Source of the DNA: JANQOH01 sp965242575
GTDB taxonomy: Bacteria; Pseudomonadota; Alphaproteobacteria; UBA7887
Assembly: GCA_965242575.1 (NCBI GenBank)
Contig: OZ251461.1
Coordinates: forward strand, 1,860,001-1,924,000
Reading direction: 5' to 3'
DNA: 64,000 bases
Made by a program: the position numbers and the translations under genes. The stretch's first letter is position 1. Each line of letters starts with the position of its first letter. The notes under the pieces are model-generated. The model had not been told where the DNA came from. It made no database searches and saw only the letters and a list, made by a program, of their open reading frames with translations. Below are positions 7,914 to 17,441 of this stretch, one piece after another.

Positions 7914-8855
7914 CTACAGCTCCGCCGCGAACGCCTCGACGTCCTCCGGCGCCAGCAGCGGCCGCGCGCGCATGTCGCGGTCGATCCGCCGCGCCAGCCC
8001 GGCGAGCACCGTCCCGGCGCCGGCTTCGACCAGCAGGTCCACGTCGCGGCGCCGCATCGCCAGCACCGTCTCGCGCCAGCGCACCGTCGCCGTGACCTGC
8101 TTCACCAGCAATTCGCGGATGGCGTGGGGCTCCGCCACGGGTTCGGCGGTGACGTTGGCGATCAGCGGCGGCGCGGGCGGCGCCAGCGCCACATCCTCCA
8201 GCGCCTCGCGCATCGCGTCGGCCGCCGGCTCCAGCAGGCGGCAGTGGAACGGCGCGCTCACCGGCAGCGGCAGCGCGCGCCGCGCGCCGCGCGCCCTGGC
8301 GATGCCGGCGGCGCGTTCGATAGCCGCCGCATGGCCCGACAGGACGATCTGGCCGGGCGCGTTGTCGTTGGCCACTTCGCAGACCTCTCCCTCCGCCGCC
8401 TCCTCGGCGACGGCGCGGACGGCGTCGAGATCGAGTCCGAGCACGGCGATCATCGCGCCCTCGCCGACCGGGACCGCGTCCTGCATCGCCCGCCCGCGGC
8501 GGCGCAGCAGCCGCGCCGCGTCGGCGAGCGCGAGCGACCCGGCGGCCGCCAGCGCCGAATACTCGCCCAGCGAATGCCCCGCCGCGAACGCCGCGTAGGA
8601 GGCGGGCGCGCGCCCCGCCTCCGCCTCCAGCACCCGGACGGCGGCCAGCGACACCGCCATCAGCGCCGGCTGCGCGTTCTCGGTGAGGGTGAGTTCGTCC
8701 TGCGGCCCCTCGAAGGCGAGCCGCGAGAGATGCCGGCCGAGGGCGTCGTCGACCTCCTGCCAGACCTCGCGCGCGGCGCCGAACGCCGCGTGGAGCGCCC
8801 GGCCCATGCCGACCGTCTGCGACCCCTGTCCGGGAAACGCCAGCGCCCGCGCCAT
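7914..8855 (-). CDS. fabD: Malonyl-CoA:ACP transacylase
   Basis: 313 aa enzyme that loads malonate onto ACP. It starts MARALAFPGQGSQTVGMGRAL. The nucleophile is Ser95 in GHSLGEYSAL, and SAPFHCRLL holds the catalytic histidine. The ATG was preferred over one 48 bp further upstream because it is preceded by GGAAGGA at good spacing and begins at the conserved FPGQGSQ block. It is the first gene of the minus-strand fab operon; a promoter probably lies between it and 9014. Confidence 0.95.
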   Translation of the reverse strand: MARALAFPGQGSQTVGMGRALHAAFGAAREVWQEVDDALGRHLSRLAFEGPQDELTLTENAQPALMAVSLAAVRVLEAEAGRAPASYAAFAAGHSLGEYSALAAAGSLALADAARLLRRRGRAMQDAVPVGEGAMIAVLGLDLDAVRAVAEEAAEGEVCEVANDNAPGQIVLSGHAAAIERAAGIARARGARRALPLPVSAPFHCRLLEPAADAMREALEDVALAPPAPPLIANVTAEPVAEPHAIRELLVKQVTATVRWRETVLAMRRRDVDLLVEAGAGTVLAGLARRIDRDMRARPLLAPEDVEAFAAEL

Positions 8856-9013
8856 CGCCGCTTCCTTCCGCGTCTTCCCGCCACGTCCGGGGGGGGCGCG
8901 CAACGAACCGCACGCCCGCCGCGCGTGTCAAGGCGCGCGAGCAGGTCGTGGACGCGCGGGGGCGGACAGTGTAGCATTGCCCGGCCCGGCGCGCCGCCGG
9001 CGGGAGAAGCCCG

Positions 9014-9344
9014 ATGCCGAAAATCAACCCTTTGGTTCAGTCTGTTCCTCGCCATCGCGACCATGAACGCCGGCATGTTCATGCGGTTGCGCGCCGACAT
9101 CGCGGAGGTGCGGGCCACGCAATCGGAGCATGGGGAGCGTCTGGCTCGTATCGAGGCGGTCGTCGAAACGCTGGCCGCGGCGCAAGTCGAGCACGGCGCC
9201 CGGCTCGCGCGCGTCGAGGCCGGATTGTCCGTCGCCAATGAGCGCATGGCGCGGATCGAGGGCACGGTCGCCGGCGCGCTCGGCCGCCCGTTCCCCGAAC
9301 GCATGGCCCAGGCGCCGGGCGCCGGGGACGGCGCGGGCGGTTGA
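9014..9344 (+). pseudogene. Small membrane-anchored coiled-coil protein, apparently frameshifted
   Basis: A strong ribosome site (GGGAGAAG) precedes an ATG giving MPKIN, but the plausible coding frame continues one base away. Removing one C from the run at 9028-9030 would join MPKIN to LWFSLFLAIATMNAGMFMRL, a single membrane helix. A heptad-rich coiled coil follows (HGERLARIEAVVETLAAAQ, then HGARLARVEAGL). Without that change, translation could still start at the ATG at 9063 and give 93 aa. I know no function. A sequencing error is possible. Confidence 0.45.
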
Positions 9345-9388
9345 CGCGAAGGCGCGCCCCCGTGGCGGACGGGTAGGACGACTCTCTA

Positions 9389-10566
9389 GTGTCCTGCGTC
9401 TGAAGTTAGTATCATAACGGGCAGTGATCGCCGATTCGGGGAGGGTAAGCGATGGGGCGTTGTGTCGGTCGGCCCGTGGCGGCCGTGGTGTTGAGCGCCG
9501 CAGAGCGGTCGTTCCTTGAGCGTCAGGTTCGCCGTCGCCGGGTGGCGCGGGGGATGTCGGATCGCTGCCGCATCGTCCTGCGCTGCGCCGATGGCTTGAC
9601 GAGCAAGGCGGTGGCGGCGGAACTCGGCGTGCACGAACACACCGTCGGCAAGTGGCGTCGTCGTTTTCTGCAGGATCGTGTCGAGGGCCTGTCGGACGCG
9701 CCGCGTTCGGGGCGCCCGCGGAGCATGGAAGATGCGCGGGTGGCCGAGGTCGTCAAGCGGACGCTCGAGACGTCGCCCCCCGACGCGACGCATTGGTCGA
9801 TCCGCTCGATGGCCCGGGAGGCGGGGCTTTCGCACACGACGGTGCGGCGGATCTGGAAGGCGTTCGGGCTGCAACCGCACCGGTCGGAGGCGTTCAAGCT
9901 TTCCAGCGATCCGCTGTTCGTGGATAAGGTGCGGGACATCGTGGGGCTCTATCTGTCGCCGCCGGACCGCGCGCTGGTGCTCTGCGTCGATGAGAAGAGC
10001 CAGGGACAAGCCCTTGACCGCGAGCAGCCGGTCTTGCCGACGATGCCGGGCATGCCCGAACGGCGGACGCACAACTATGTCCGGCACGGGACGACGTCGC
10101 TGTTCGCCGCGCTCGACGCCGCAACGGGCTTCGTCATCGGCAAGTGCTATAGACGCCACCGGGCGCGGGAGTTCCTCGATTTCCTCAAGGAGATCGACGC
10201 TCGTGTTCCCGAAGACCTGGACGTTCATATCGTCATGGACAACTACACGACCCACAAGACCGCTTCGGTCAAGGCATGGCTGGCGCGACGGCCACGCTAT
10301 CACGCTCACTTCACGCCGACCTCGGCCTCGTGGATCAATCAGGTGGAGCGCTGGTTCGCCGAACTGACGCGCAAGCAGCTTCAACGGGGCGTGCACACCT
10401 CCACGAAACAGCTCGAGGCGGATATCCGCGCCTTCATCGACCGGCACAACCAGAATCCCAAGCCCTTCAAATGGACCAAAACCGCCGACGATATCCTCGC
10501 ACCCGTCAAACGCTTCTGTCACCGCGTCGACCGCACATTATGCAGCGAACTTTAGACTCAGGACAC
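9389..10566 (+). mobile_element. IS630-family insertion sequence, complete
   Basis: A 1178-bp element with 19-bp terminal inverted repeats. The left end reads GTGTCCTGCGTCTGAAGTT, and the right end is its inverse with two mismatches. Both ends are flanked by TA (9387-9388 and 10567-10568), the target duplication expected of IS630. It carries one intact transposase gene. The right end is only 13 bp from the glnD start codon, so it has replaced whatever leader glnD had. Confidence 0.93.
9452..10555 (+). CDS. IS630-family transposase
   Basis: 367 aa. An N-terminal helix-turn-helix region (TSKAVAAELGVHEHTVGKWR) is followed by a winged-helix segment (LSHTTVRRIWKAFGLQPHR) and a DDE catalytic core. 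The acidic triad is Asp180 (VLCVDEKSQ), Asp263 (IVMDNYTTHK) and Glu299 (WINQVERWF), with the 35-residue spacing usual in IS630/Tc1. The gene fills the space between the inverted repeats and has no frameshift, so the element may be active. Confidence 0.94.
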   Translation: MGRCVGRPVAAVVLSAAERSFLERQVRRRRVARGMSDRCRIVLRCADGLTSKAVAAELGVHEHTVGKWRRRFLQDRVEGLSDAPRSGRPRSMEDARVAEVVKRTLETSPPDATHWSIRSMAREAGLSHTTVRRIWKAFGLQPHRSEAFKLSSDPLFVDKVRDIVGLYLSPPDRALVLCVDEKSQGQALDREQPVLPTMPGMPERRTHNYVRHGTTSLFAALDAATGFVIGKCYRRHRAREFLDFLKEIDARVPEDLDVHIVMDNYTTHKTASVKAWLARRPRYHAHFTPTSASWINQVERWFAELTRKQLQRGVHTSTKQLEADIRAFIDRHNQNPKPFKWTKTADDILAPVKRFCHRVDRTLCSEL

Positions 10567-10581
10567 TAGCGATTCGGCTCC

Positions 10582-13329
10582 ATGGCGCCAGTGAAAGACA
10601 AACGCGCGATCGTTCGGCGCCGGGCGCTCGGCGCGGCGATGGCGGCGCTCGATCCGGCGGACCGCGCCGGCGCGCTCGCGCTCCTCAAGGGGGCGCTGGA
10701 GGCGGGCCGGGCCGAGGTCCGCCGGCGCTTCGAGGCCAATGGCGACGGCCCCGCCGCCGCCGCCGCGCTCGCCTATCTCGCCGACCGGATCGTCGCCGTC
10801 CTCTGCGACCACGCCGCCGGGCGCGTGTTCCCGAAGCCCAACCCGACGGCGGCGGACCGCTTGGCCGCGGTGGCGGTCGGCGGCTACGGGCGCGGCGAGC
10901 TCGCGCCGTTCTCCGACATCGACCTGCTGTTCCTCACGCCCTACAAGACCACCCCGCGCGGCGAGCAGATCGTCGAATACACCCTCTACATGCTGTGGGA
11001 CCTGGGCCTGACGGTGGGCCAGGCGACGCGGTCGGTCGACGAGACCACCGCCCGCGCCCGGCGCGACGTCACCATCCGCACCGCGCTGCTGGAATCGCGC
11101 TTCGTCCATGGCGACCAGCCGCTCTACCTGGAGCTCAGGCGGCGCTTCGCCGCCGACGCCGACGCGGGGAGCGGCCGCGCCTTCGCCGCCGCCAAACTGG
11201 AGGAGCGCGACGCCCGCCACCGCCGCATGGGGGATTCGCGCTACGTCGTGGAGCCCAACCTCAAGGACGGCAAGGGCGGGCTGCGCGACCTCCACACGCT
11301 GTTCTGGATCGCCAAATACCTCTACCGGGTCGAGGACGTGCGCGACCTGGTGGCGCGCGGCGTGCTCACCGAGGCCGAGTTCCGCATGTTCCGGCGCGCG
11401 CACCGCTACCTGTGGAGCGTCCGCTTCCGCCTCCACTACCTGGCGGGGCGCGCCGAGGAGCGCCTGACCTTCGACCGCCAGATCGCCGTCGCCGCGCAGT
11501 CGCGCTACGCCGCCCGCGCCGGCGGCAGCGACGTCGAGCGGTTCATGAAGCACTATTACCTGATCGCCAAGACGGTCGGCGACCTCACCCGCATCTTCTG
11601 CGCCGCCATCGAGGCCGAGCACACCCGCCGCCCGCTGCTGCGGGTTCCGCTGTGGGGCGGGCGGCGCGACGTCGAGGGCTTCCGGCTCGACAACGGACGG
11701 CTCGGAGTCGCCGACGACGAGGCGTTCGCGCGCGCCCCGGCGGACATGCTGCGGCTGTTCCGCGTCGCCCAGGAGCGCGAGCTCGACGTCCACCCGCGCG
11801 CGCTGATGCTCATCACCCGCAACCTGCCCCGCATCGACGCGCGGCTGCGCGCGGACCCGGAGGCGAACCGCCTGTTCGTCGACATGCTGACCAGCCGCAA
11901 GGACCCGGAGACGACCCTGCGGCGGTTGAACGAGGCGGGCGTGCTGGGTCGCTTCGTCCCCGCCTTCGGGCGCGTCGTCGCGCAGACCCAGCACGACATG
12001 TACCACGTTTATACCGTCGACGAGCACACGATCTTCGCGGTGGGGATCCTGTCGCGGATCGAGCAGGGCGCGCTGGCCGGCGAACTGCCGCTGGCGACCG
12101 AAATCGTGCACGAGGTGCTGTCGCGCAAGGTGTTGTACCTGGCGCTGTTCCTGCACGACATCGCCAAGGGGCGGGGCGGCGACCATTCCGTCCTCGGCGC
12201 GCGCGTCGCGCGCAAACTGGCGCCCCGGCTCGGCTTCTCCGCCGAGGAGACGGAGACCGTGGCGTGGCTGGTCGAACACCACCTGCTGTGCTCCGCCACC
12301 GCCTTCAACCGCGACGTCTCCGACCCGCGCACCATCGAGAACTTCATCGCCGCCGTCCGCTCGCCGCAGCGCCTGCGCCTGCTGCTGGTGCTGACGGTGG
12401 CGGACATCCGCGCCGTCGGGCCGAACGTGTGGAACGGCTGGAAGGGCCAGTTGCTGCGCGACCTGTATCACCGCGCCGAGGCGGCGATGACCGGCGGCGG
12501 CGCGCTGTCCGACCGCAAGCGGCGGCTGGCGGCGGCGCGCGCGGCGGTGCGCGCCGAACTCGCCGACTGGCCGCGCGAGGAGGTCGAGCGCTTCCTCGAC
12601 AGGTCCTACCCCGACTACCTGCTGAGTTTCGACGCCGCGACGCATGCGCGCCACGCCGCGCTCATGCGCCGCGCCGATTCCGACGGCGCGCAGCTCACGG
12701 TGGAGGCGCGCGGCGATTCCTTCCGCTCCGCCACCGAGGCGACGGTGTACGCCCCCGACCATCCCGGCCTGTTCGCCGGCGTCGCCGGGGCGATGACGGT
12801 GTGCGGCGCCGCCATCGTCGAGGCGCGCGTCTTCGGCACCCGCGACGGCATGGTGCTCGACACCTTCCACGTCCAGGGAATCGACGGCGCGCCGTTCGAC
12901 GGGCCGGAGCGCCTCGCGCGCCTCTCGGCGACCATCGAGATGACGCTGGCGATGGACTTCAAGCCGCAGGTCGCGCTGGCCGAGCGCGAACAGGCGTCGC
13001 GGGCCAGCCGCATGAGGGTCTTCAAGGTCCAGCCCCGGGTGCTGATCGACAACCGCGCGTCGGCGTCGCACACCGTCGTCGAACTGAATGCGCGCGACCG
13101 CGCCGGCCTGCTGTTCGACGTAACCCGCGCCCTCGTCGACCTCCGCCTCGCGGTCGGCAGCGCGCGCGTCGCCACCTATGGCGAAAGCGCGGTCGACGTA
13201 TTCTACGTCCGCGACTCCTTCGGCATGAAGGTGACGGACGAACGCCGGCTGGCGGAGATCAGGGCGGCGCTGCTGGCGGCGGTCCAGGGCGGCGTCGTGG
13301 CGCGCAAGGCCGAGGCGGCGGCCGAATAG
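10582..13329 (+). CDS. glnD: Bifunctional PII uridylyltransferase / uridylyl-removing enzyme
   Basis: 915 aa sensor of glutamine that uridylylates and deuridylylates PII. The nucleotidyltransferase motif GGYGRGELAPFSDIDLLFL starts near residue 100. The HD hydrolase domain shows FLHDIAKGRGGDHS near residue 523, and two ACT domains occupy roughly 710-790 and 830-905. Length is normal. The ATG is preceded by the TA and right repeat of the IS630 copy and lacks a recognisable ribosome site, so expression may depend on the insertion or on an internal start such as the ATG at 10639. Confidence 0.94.
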   Translation: MAPVKDKRAIVRRRALGAAMAALDPADRAGALALLKGALEAGRAEVRRRFEANGDGPAAAAALAYLADRIVAVLCDHAAGRVFPKPNPTAADRLAAVAVGGYGRGELAPFSDIDLLFLTPYKTTPRGEQIVEYTLYMLWDLGLTVGQATRSVDETTARARRDVTIRTALLESRFVHGDQPLYLELRRRFAADADAGSGRAFAAAKLEERDARHRRMGDSRYVVEPNLKDGKGGLRDLHTLFWIAKYLYRVEDVRDLVARGVLTEAEFRMFRRAHRYLWSVRFRLHYLAGRAEERLTFDRQIAVAAQSRYAARAGGSDVERFMKHYYLIAKTVGDLTRIFCAAIEAEHTRRPLLRVPLWGGRRDVEGFRLDNGRLGVADDEAFARAPADMLRLFRVAQERELDVHPRALMLITRNLPRIDARLRADPEANRLFVDMLTSRKDPETTLRRLNEAGVLGRFVPAFGRVVAQTQHDMYHVYTVDEHTIFAVGILSRIEQGALAGELPLATEIVHEVLSRKVLYLALFLHDIAKGRGGDHSVLGARVARKLAPRLGFSAEETETVAWLVEHHLLCSATAFNRDVSDPRTIENFIAAVRSPQRLRLLLVLTVADIRAVGPNVWNGWKGQLLRDLYHRAEAAMTGGGALSDRKRRLAAARAAVRAELADWPREEVERFLDRSYPDYLLSFDAATHARHAALMRRADSDGAQLTVEARGDSFRSATEATVYAPDHPGLFAGVAGAMTVCGAAIVEARVFGTRDGMVLDTFHVQGIDGAPFDGPERLARLSATIEMTLAMDFKPQVALAEREQASRASRMRVFKVQPRVLIDNRASASHTVVELNARDRAGLLFDVTRALVDLRLAVGSARVATYGESAVDVFYVRDSFGMKVTDERRLAEIRAALLAAVQGGVVARKAEAAAE

Positions 13330-13332
13330 GCC

Positions 13333-13420
13333 GCTCCCTGGGACTGCCGGCGTCCCGCCGGCATTTGCTTCGAATGCGCTTCGCGCATTGGCCGGCGAGA
13401 CGCCGGCGGTCCCAGGGAGC
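13333..13420. repeat. Dispersed hairpin repeat, full copy 1
   Basis: A long inverted repeat directly after glnD. The outer arms are GCTCCCTGGGACTGCCGG and its complement ending CCCAGGGAGC, with an inner arm CCGCCGGC/GCCGGCGAG and a central AATGCGC-TTC-GCGCATT stem. The same architecture recurs at 40324-40412 and, as one arm, at 51952-51983. There is no coding capacity and no T-tract, so a pure terminator role is not shown. It resembles REP/MITE-type palindromic repeats. Confidence 0.75.
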
Positions 13421-13457
13421 GTGAAATGCAGGCTGGAAACCATCCGGGGGTAACGCG

Positions 13458-13793
13458 ATGAGCAATCTCGAATCGGACTTTCACTTGGCCATGCGCCGGA
13501 TCTACGCGCAGGCGCGCGATGAGTGCGATTATCGCGCTACCCGCTTCATACAAATGGTTGACCGGAAAGGCGGGCTGGAAACGGCCAGACAGCTGCTTCA
13601 ACCCGCTCCCCCTTCCGATGGCCTGATGAAGCTGTGGGAGTGTCGCAGGTTGGATATATCGATGGAGGCTTTGATTCTCCAACCTGAATGGAAACCGCTT
13701 TTCACTCAGAAAGAACGACTGGAGGCGTGGAAAAGGTTAAAAAACATGAAGAGTCCGTGCTACTATTACGATCCGGGGCCGAAACCGTCGTAG
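13458..13793 (+). CDS. Conserved hypothetical protein
   Basis: 111 aa, starting MSNLESDFHLAMRRIYAQAR, with RFIQMVDRKGGLETARQLL, LWECRRLDISMEALIL and PEWKPLFTQKERLEAWKRL. I recognise this as a widespread small protein of unknown function; related copies often sit in accessory DNA. Codon use is less GC-biased than in the neighbouring glnD and murJ genes, suggesting transfer together with the hairpin repeat just upstream. No catalytic motif is evident. Confidence 0.75.
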   Translation: MSNLESDFHLAMRRIYAQARDECDYRATRFIQMVDRKGGLETARQLLQPAPPSDGLMKLWECRRLDISMEALILQPEWKPLFTQKERLEAWKRLKNMKSPCYYYDPGPKPS

Positions 13794-13850
13794 TCGTAGT
13801 TCTATTCGCATCCGCTCCGATCATCCGGAAACGCCGGTGTCTCCGACGCG

Positions 13851-15416
13851 ATGGCGCTGATCCGCTTTGCCGCCACGGTCGGGGCCTGCACCCTCGCCTC
13901 GCGCGCGCTCGGCTTTCTCCGCGACGTCCTCATCGCCCGCTACGTCGGCGCCGGGGCGGTGGGCGACGCGTTCTTCGTCGCGTTCAAACTGCCCAACCTG
14001 TTCCGCCGCCTGTTCGCCGAGGGCGCGTTCAACCTCGCCTTCGTCCCCATGTTCGCCGGGCGGGCGAAGACCGATGGGCCGGAGGCGGCGCGGCGCTTCG
14101 CCGGCGAGGCGATGGCGGTCCTGCTGTGGCTCCTCGTCGCCGCGGTCGCGGCGGCGGAGCTCGCCATGCCGTGGCTGGTCCGCGCCGCCGCGCCGGGCTT
14201 CGCCGGCGACCCGGAGCGCCTCGCGCTCGCGGTGGCGCTCACGCGGCTCACCTTCCCCTACCTGCTGTTCATCTCGCTGGTCGCGCTGCTGTCCGGCGTG
14301 CTCAACGGCGTCGAGCGTTTCGCGGCGGCGGCGGCGGCGCCCATCCTCCTCAACCTGTGCCTGATCGCGGCGCTGCTGCGGTTCCGCGATTCGCTGGCGA
14401 CTCCGGGCCACGCGCTGGCCGCCGGGGTCGCCGCGGGCGGGGTCGTCCAATTCGCCTGGCTCGCCTGGAACTGCCGCCGCGCCGGCCTGCTGCCGCCGTT
14501 GCCGCGGCCGCGGCTCACGCCCGCGGTGCGCCGCCTGCTGAAACTGATCGCGCCGGCGGCGCTCGGCGCCGGAGTCCAGCAGCTCAACCTGCTCGCCGAC
14601 ATCGTCATCGCCTCGTTCCTGCCGGCGGGGGCGATCTCGTTCCTCTATTACGCCGACCGGATCGTCCAGCTGCCGCTCGGCGTCGTCGGCGTGGCGATGG
14701 GGACGGCCCTGCTGCCGACCCTGACCCGGCATCTGCGCGGCGGCGAGGCGGGCGCGGCGGAGGAGAGCCAGAACCGGGCGCTGGAATACGCGCTGCTGCT
14801 CGCCCTGCCGGCGGCGGCGGCGCTGGCGGCGGCGGCGGCGCCGGTGGCGACCGTCCTGTTCATGCGCGGCGCCTTCGACGCCGCCGCCGCCGCCGCGACC
14901 GCCGGCGCGCTCGCCGCCTACGCCGCCGGACTCCCCGCCTTCGTCCTGGTGAAGGTCCTCGCCCCGGCCTTCTTCGCCCGCGAGGACACCCGCACGCCGG
15001 TCAAGATCGCAGTGCTGTGCCTGGCGGCCAACGTGGCGTTGAGCTTGGCGTTGATCGGCCCGCTGGCGCATGTGGGGATCGCCCTCGCCAGCGCGGCGTC
15101 GTCCTGGCTCAACACGGCGCTGCTGGCGGCCGCGCTGGCGCGGCGCGGCCACCTCCGCCTCGACACGCGCCTGCGCCGCCGCCTGCCGCGCATGGCGCTG
15201 GCGGCCGCGGCGATGGCCGCCGGCGTGTGGATGGCCTGCGACCGGCTGGCGCCATGGTTCGCGGCGGGCCTGCCGGAGAGCGCGGCCGCCCTCGCCGCGG
15301 TGGTCGTCCTCGGCATCGCGCTGTTCGCGCTCGCGGCCGCCCTGCTCGGCGCGGCGCGGCCGGGCGATTTGCGGCCGCTATTGGCGAAATCGCCGCCGGA
15401 GCGCGGAAACGGGTGA
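13851..15416 (+). CDS. murJ: Lipid II flippase MurJ
   Basis: 521 aa polytopic membrane protein of the MVF/MATE-like fold that moves lipid II across the inner membrane for peptidoglycan synthesis. It starts with the conserved SRALGFLRDVLIARYVGAG and FRRLFAEGAFNLAFVPMF. VPAGAISFLYYADR-type and LAPAFFAREDTRTPVK motifs follow, and about 14 hydrophobic segments are visible. It is followed by trpS after 49 bp, as in many alphaproteobacteria. Confidence 0.95.
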   Translation: MALIRFAATVGACTLASRALGFLRDVLIARYVGAGAVGDAFFVAFKLPNLFRRLFAEGAFNLAFVPMFAGRAKTDGPEAARRFAGEAMAVLLWLLVAAVAAAELAMPWLVRAAAPGFAGDPERLALAVALTRLTFPYLLFISLVALLSGVLNGVERFAAAAAAPILLNLCLIAALLRFRDSLATPGHALAAGVAAGGVVQFAWLAWNCRRAGLLPPLPRPRLTPAVRRLLKLIAPAALGAGVQQLNLLADIVIASFLPAGAISFLYYADRIVQLPLGVVGVAMGTALLPTLTRHLRGGEAGAAEESQNRALEYALLLALPAAAALAAAAAPVATVLFMRGAFDAAAAAATAGALAAYAAGLPAFVLVKVLAPAFFAREDTRTPVKIAVLCLAANVALSLALIGPLAHVGIALASAASSWLNTALLAAALARRGHLRLDTRLRRRLPRMALAAAAMAAGVWMACDRLAPWFAAGLPESAAALAAVVVLGIALFALAAALLGAARPGDLRPLLAKSPPERGNG

Positions 15417-15465
15417 CGGCGGCGCGCGCGCGCCGTATCGTCGCGGCGCGGCGGAGGGACAGGCG

Positions 15466-16494
15466 ATGGCGCGAATCTTCTCGGGCGTTCAGCCCACCGG
15501 CAATCTGCATCTCGGCAACTATCTCGGCGCCATCCGCAATTGGGCGCGCCTGCAAGGCGATTACGAGTGCATCTATTGCATCGTCGACCTGCACGCGATC
15601 ACCGTGCCGCAGGACCCGGCGGCGCTCGCCGCGAACACCCGCGAAGTGTGCGCCGGGCTGATCGCCTCGGGGATCGACCCGAAGGCGAGCGTGGTCTTCA
15701 ACCAGAGCCAGGTGCCGGGGCATGCGGAACTGGCGTGGATATTCAATTGCGTGGCCCGGCTCGGCTGGCTCAACCGCATGACGCAGTTCAAGGAGAAGGC
15801 CGGCAAGCGCCGCGACAACGCCACCGTCGGCCTCTACGCCTACCCCAACCTGATGGCCGCCGACATCCTCCTCTACAAGGCGACGCACGTCCCCGTGGGC
15901 GAGGACCAGAAGCAGCACCTGGAGCTGGCGCGCGACATCGCCCAGGCGTTCGACAGCATGTTCGGCGTCGACCTGTTCCCGCGGCCCGAACCGATGATCC
16001 TCGGCGCGGCGGCGCGGGTGATGAGCCTGCGCGACGGCTCCAAAAAGATGAGCAAGTCGGACCCCTCCGACTATTCGCGCATCGACATGACCGACGACGC
16101 CGACGCCATCGCACTGAAAATCCGCCGCGCGCGCACCGACCCGGACCCGCTGCCGGATTCGCCCGATAGCCTCGCCGAGCGGCCCGAGGCGGCGAACCTG
16201 GTGGGGATTTACGCCGCCCTCGCCGACAGTTCCGCCGCCGCGGTGTGCGCCGAGTTCGCCGGCGCGGCGTTTTCGGACTTCAAGGCGCGGCTGGTCGACC
16301 TCGCCGTCGCGGCGCTCGGCCCCATCGGCGCGGAGATGCGCCGCCTCGCCGCCGACCCGGCGCATATCGATTCGGTGCTGCGCGGCGGCGCCGAGCGCGC
16401 GCGCGCCCTCGCGGAGCCCGTCCTCGCGGAGGCGCGCGCGGCGGTGGGCTTCATCGGCGCCGCGCCGCGGGGGGAGGACCGCTCCGGCGCGTAG
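15466..16494 (+). CDS. trpS: Tryptophanyl-tRNA synthetase
   Basis: 342 aa class I synthetase that charges tRNA-Trp. The HIGH-like signature is PTGNLHLGNYLG at residues 9-20 and the second signature is GSKKMSKSDPSDYSRI. Length and order of blocks are normal. The ATG was chosen because it begins MARIFSGVQPTG, with GGAGGGACAGGCG upstream as ribosome site; further in-frame ATGs lie within murJ. Confidence 0.96.
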   Translation: MARIFSGVQPTGNLHLGNYLGAIRNWARLQGDYECIYCIVDLHAITVPQDPAALAANTREVCAGLIASGIDPKASVVFNQSQVPGHAELAWIFNCVARLGWLNRMTQFKEKAGKRRDNATVGLYAYPNLMAADILLYKATHVPVGEDQKQHLELARDIAQAFDSMFGVDLFPRPEPMILGAAARVMSLRDGSKKMSKSDPSDYSRIDMTDDADAIALKIRRARTDPDPLPDSPDSLAERPEAANLVGIYAALADSSAAAVCAEFAGAAFSDFKARLVDLAVAALGPIGAEMRRLAADPAHIDSVLRGGAERARALAEPVLAEARAAVGFIGAAPRGEDRSGA

Positions 16495-16526
16495 AGGCGC
16501 CCGCCCGCCCGCGCCCGGCCCGCGCA

Positions 16527-17441
16527 ATGGACATCTACCTGCCCATAGCGGAAATGTCGGTCAGCGTGCTGCTCCTGCTCGGCATGGGGGCGGGGGTCGG
16601 CTTCCTGTCGGGCATGTTCGGCGTCGGCGGCGGGTTCCTGATGACGCCGCTGCTGATCTTCGCCGGGGTTCCGCCGGCCATCGCCGTGGGCAGCGAGGCG
16701 AACCAGATCGCCGCCGCGTCGGTGTCGGGGATGCTCGCCCACGCCCGGCGCGGCAACGTCGATTTCCGCATGGGCGGGGTGTTGCTGGCGGGCGGCGCGG
16801 TCGGCGCCGCCGCCGGGGTGGCGCTGTTCCGCGCGCTCCGCGACCTCGGGCAGATCGACGCCGCGATCTCCATCTCCTACGTCGGCTTTCTCGGCGTCGT
16901 CGGCGCGCTGATGGCGGCGGAGAGCCTGAACGCCATCCTCCGCCGCCGGCGCGGCGCGGCGCGCGGGCGCCTGCGCCAGCATTACTGGGTCCACCGCCTG
17001 CCGCTGAAGATGCGGTTCCGGCGCTCGAAACTCTACATCAGCGCCATCGCGCCGCTGGCCCTCGGCGCCGCCGCCGGGCTGCTCTCCGCCATCATGGGCG
17101 TGGGCGGCGGGTTCGTCCTGGTGCCGGCGATGATCTACCTGCTCGGCATGGCGACCTCGGTGGCCGTCGGCACGTCGCTGTTCCAGATCATGTTCGTCAC
17201 CGCCATCGTCACCGTGCTGCACGCGGCGACCAACCGGACGGTGGACCTGCTGCTGGCGATGCTGCTGCTCGCCGGCGCGGTGGTGGGGGCGCAGTTCGGC
17301 GCCCGCGCCGGCGCCCGGCTGCGCGGCGAGCAATTGCGCATCCTGCTGGCGTTGCTGGTGCTCGGCGTATGCGCGAAACTCGCCCTGGACCTCGTCGTGA
17401 CGCCCGACGAGCTCTACTCCGTCTCCCCGGCGCCGCGATGA
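16527..17441 (+). CDS. TauE/SafE family membrane permease
   Basis: 304 aa with about eight membrane helices in two homologous halves. Each half carries the family glycine motif: GFLSGMFGVGGGFLMTPLL and GLLSAIMGVGGGFVLVPAM. The family exports sulfite, sulfoacetate or related small organic anions, but the substrate here is not known. It overlaps the next gene (TIGR02186) by ATGA, and these two families are commonly paired in alphaproteobacteria, suggesting a functional unit. Confidence 0.9.
   Translation: MDIYLPIAEMSVSVLLLLGMGAGVGFLSGMFGVGGGFLMTPLLIFAGVPPAIAVGSEANQIAAASVSGMLAHARRGNVDFRMGGVLLAGGAVGAAAGVALFRALRDLGQIDAAISISYVGFLGVVGALMAAESLNAILRRRRGAARGRLRQHYWVHRLPLKMRFRRSKLYISAIAPLALGAAAGLLSAIMGVGGGFVLVPAMIYLLGMATSVAVGTSLFQIMFVTAIVTVLHAATNRTVDLLLAMLLLAGAVVGAQFGARAGARLRGEQLRILLALLVLGVCAKLALDLVVTPDELYSVSPAPR

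Noticed and set aside
13333..13420. Hairpin after glnD as an intrinsic terminator
   Set aside because: There is no T-run and the same structure recurs away from gene ends, so it fits a dispersed repeat better.
10558..13443. A 961-codon open frame antisense to glnD
   Set aside because: glnD has all its domains on the other strand. The antisense product is His/Arg/Gly-rich and has no recognisable motif, and part of it is the hairpin repeat.
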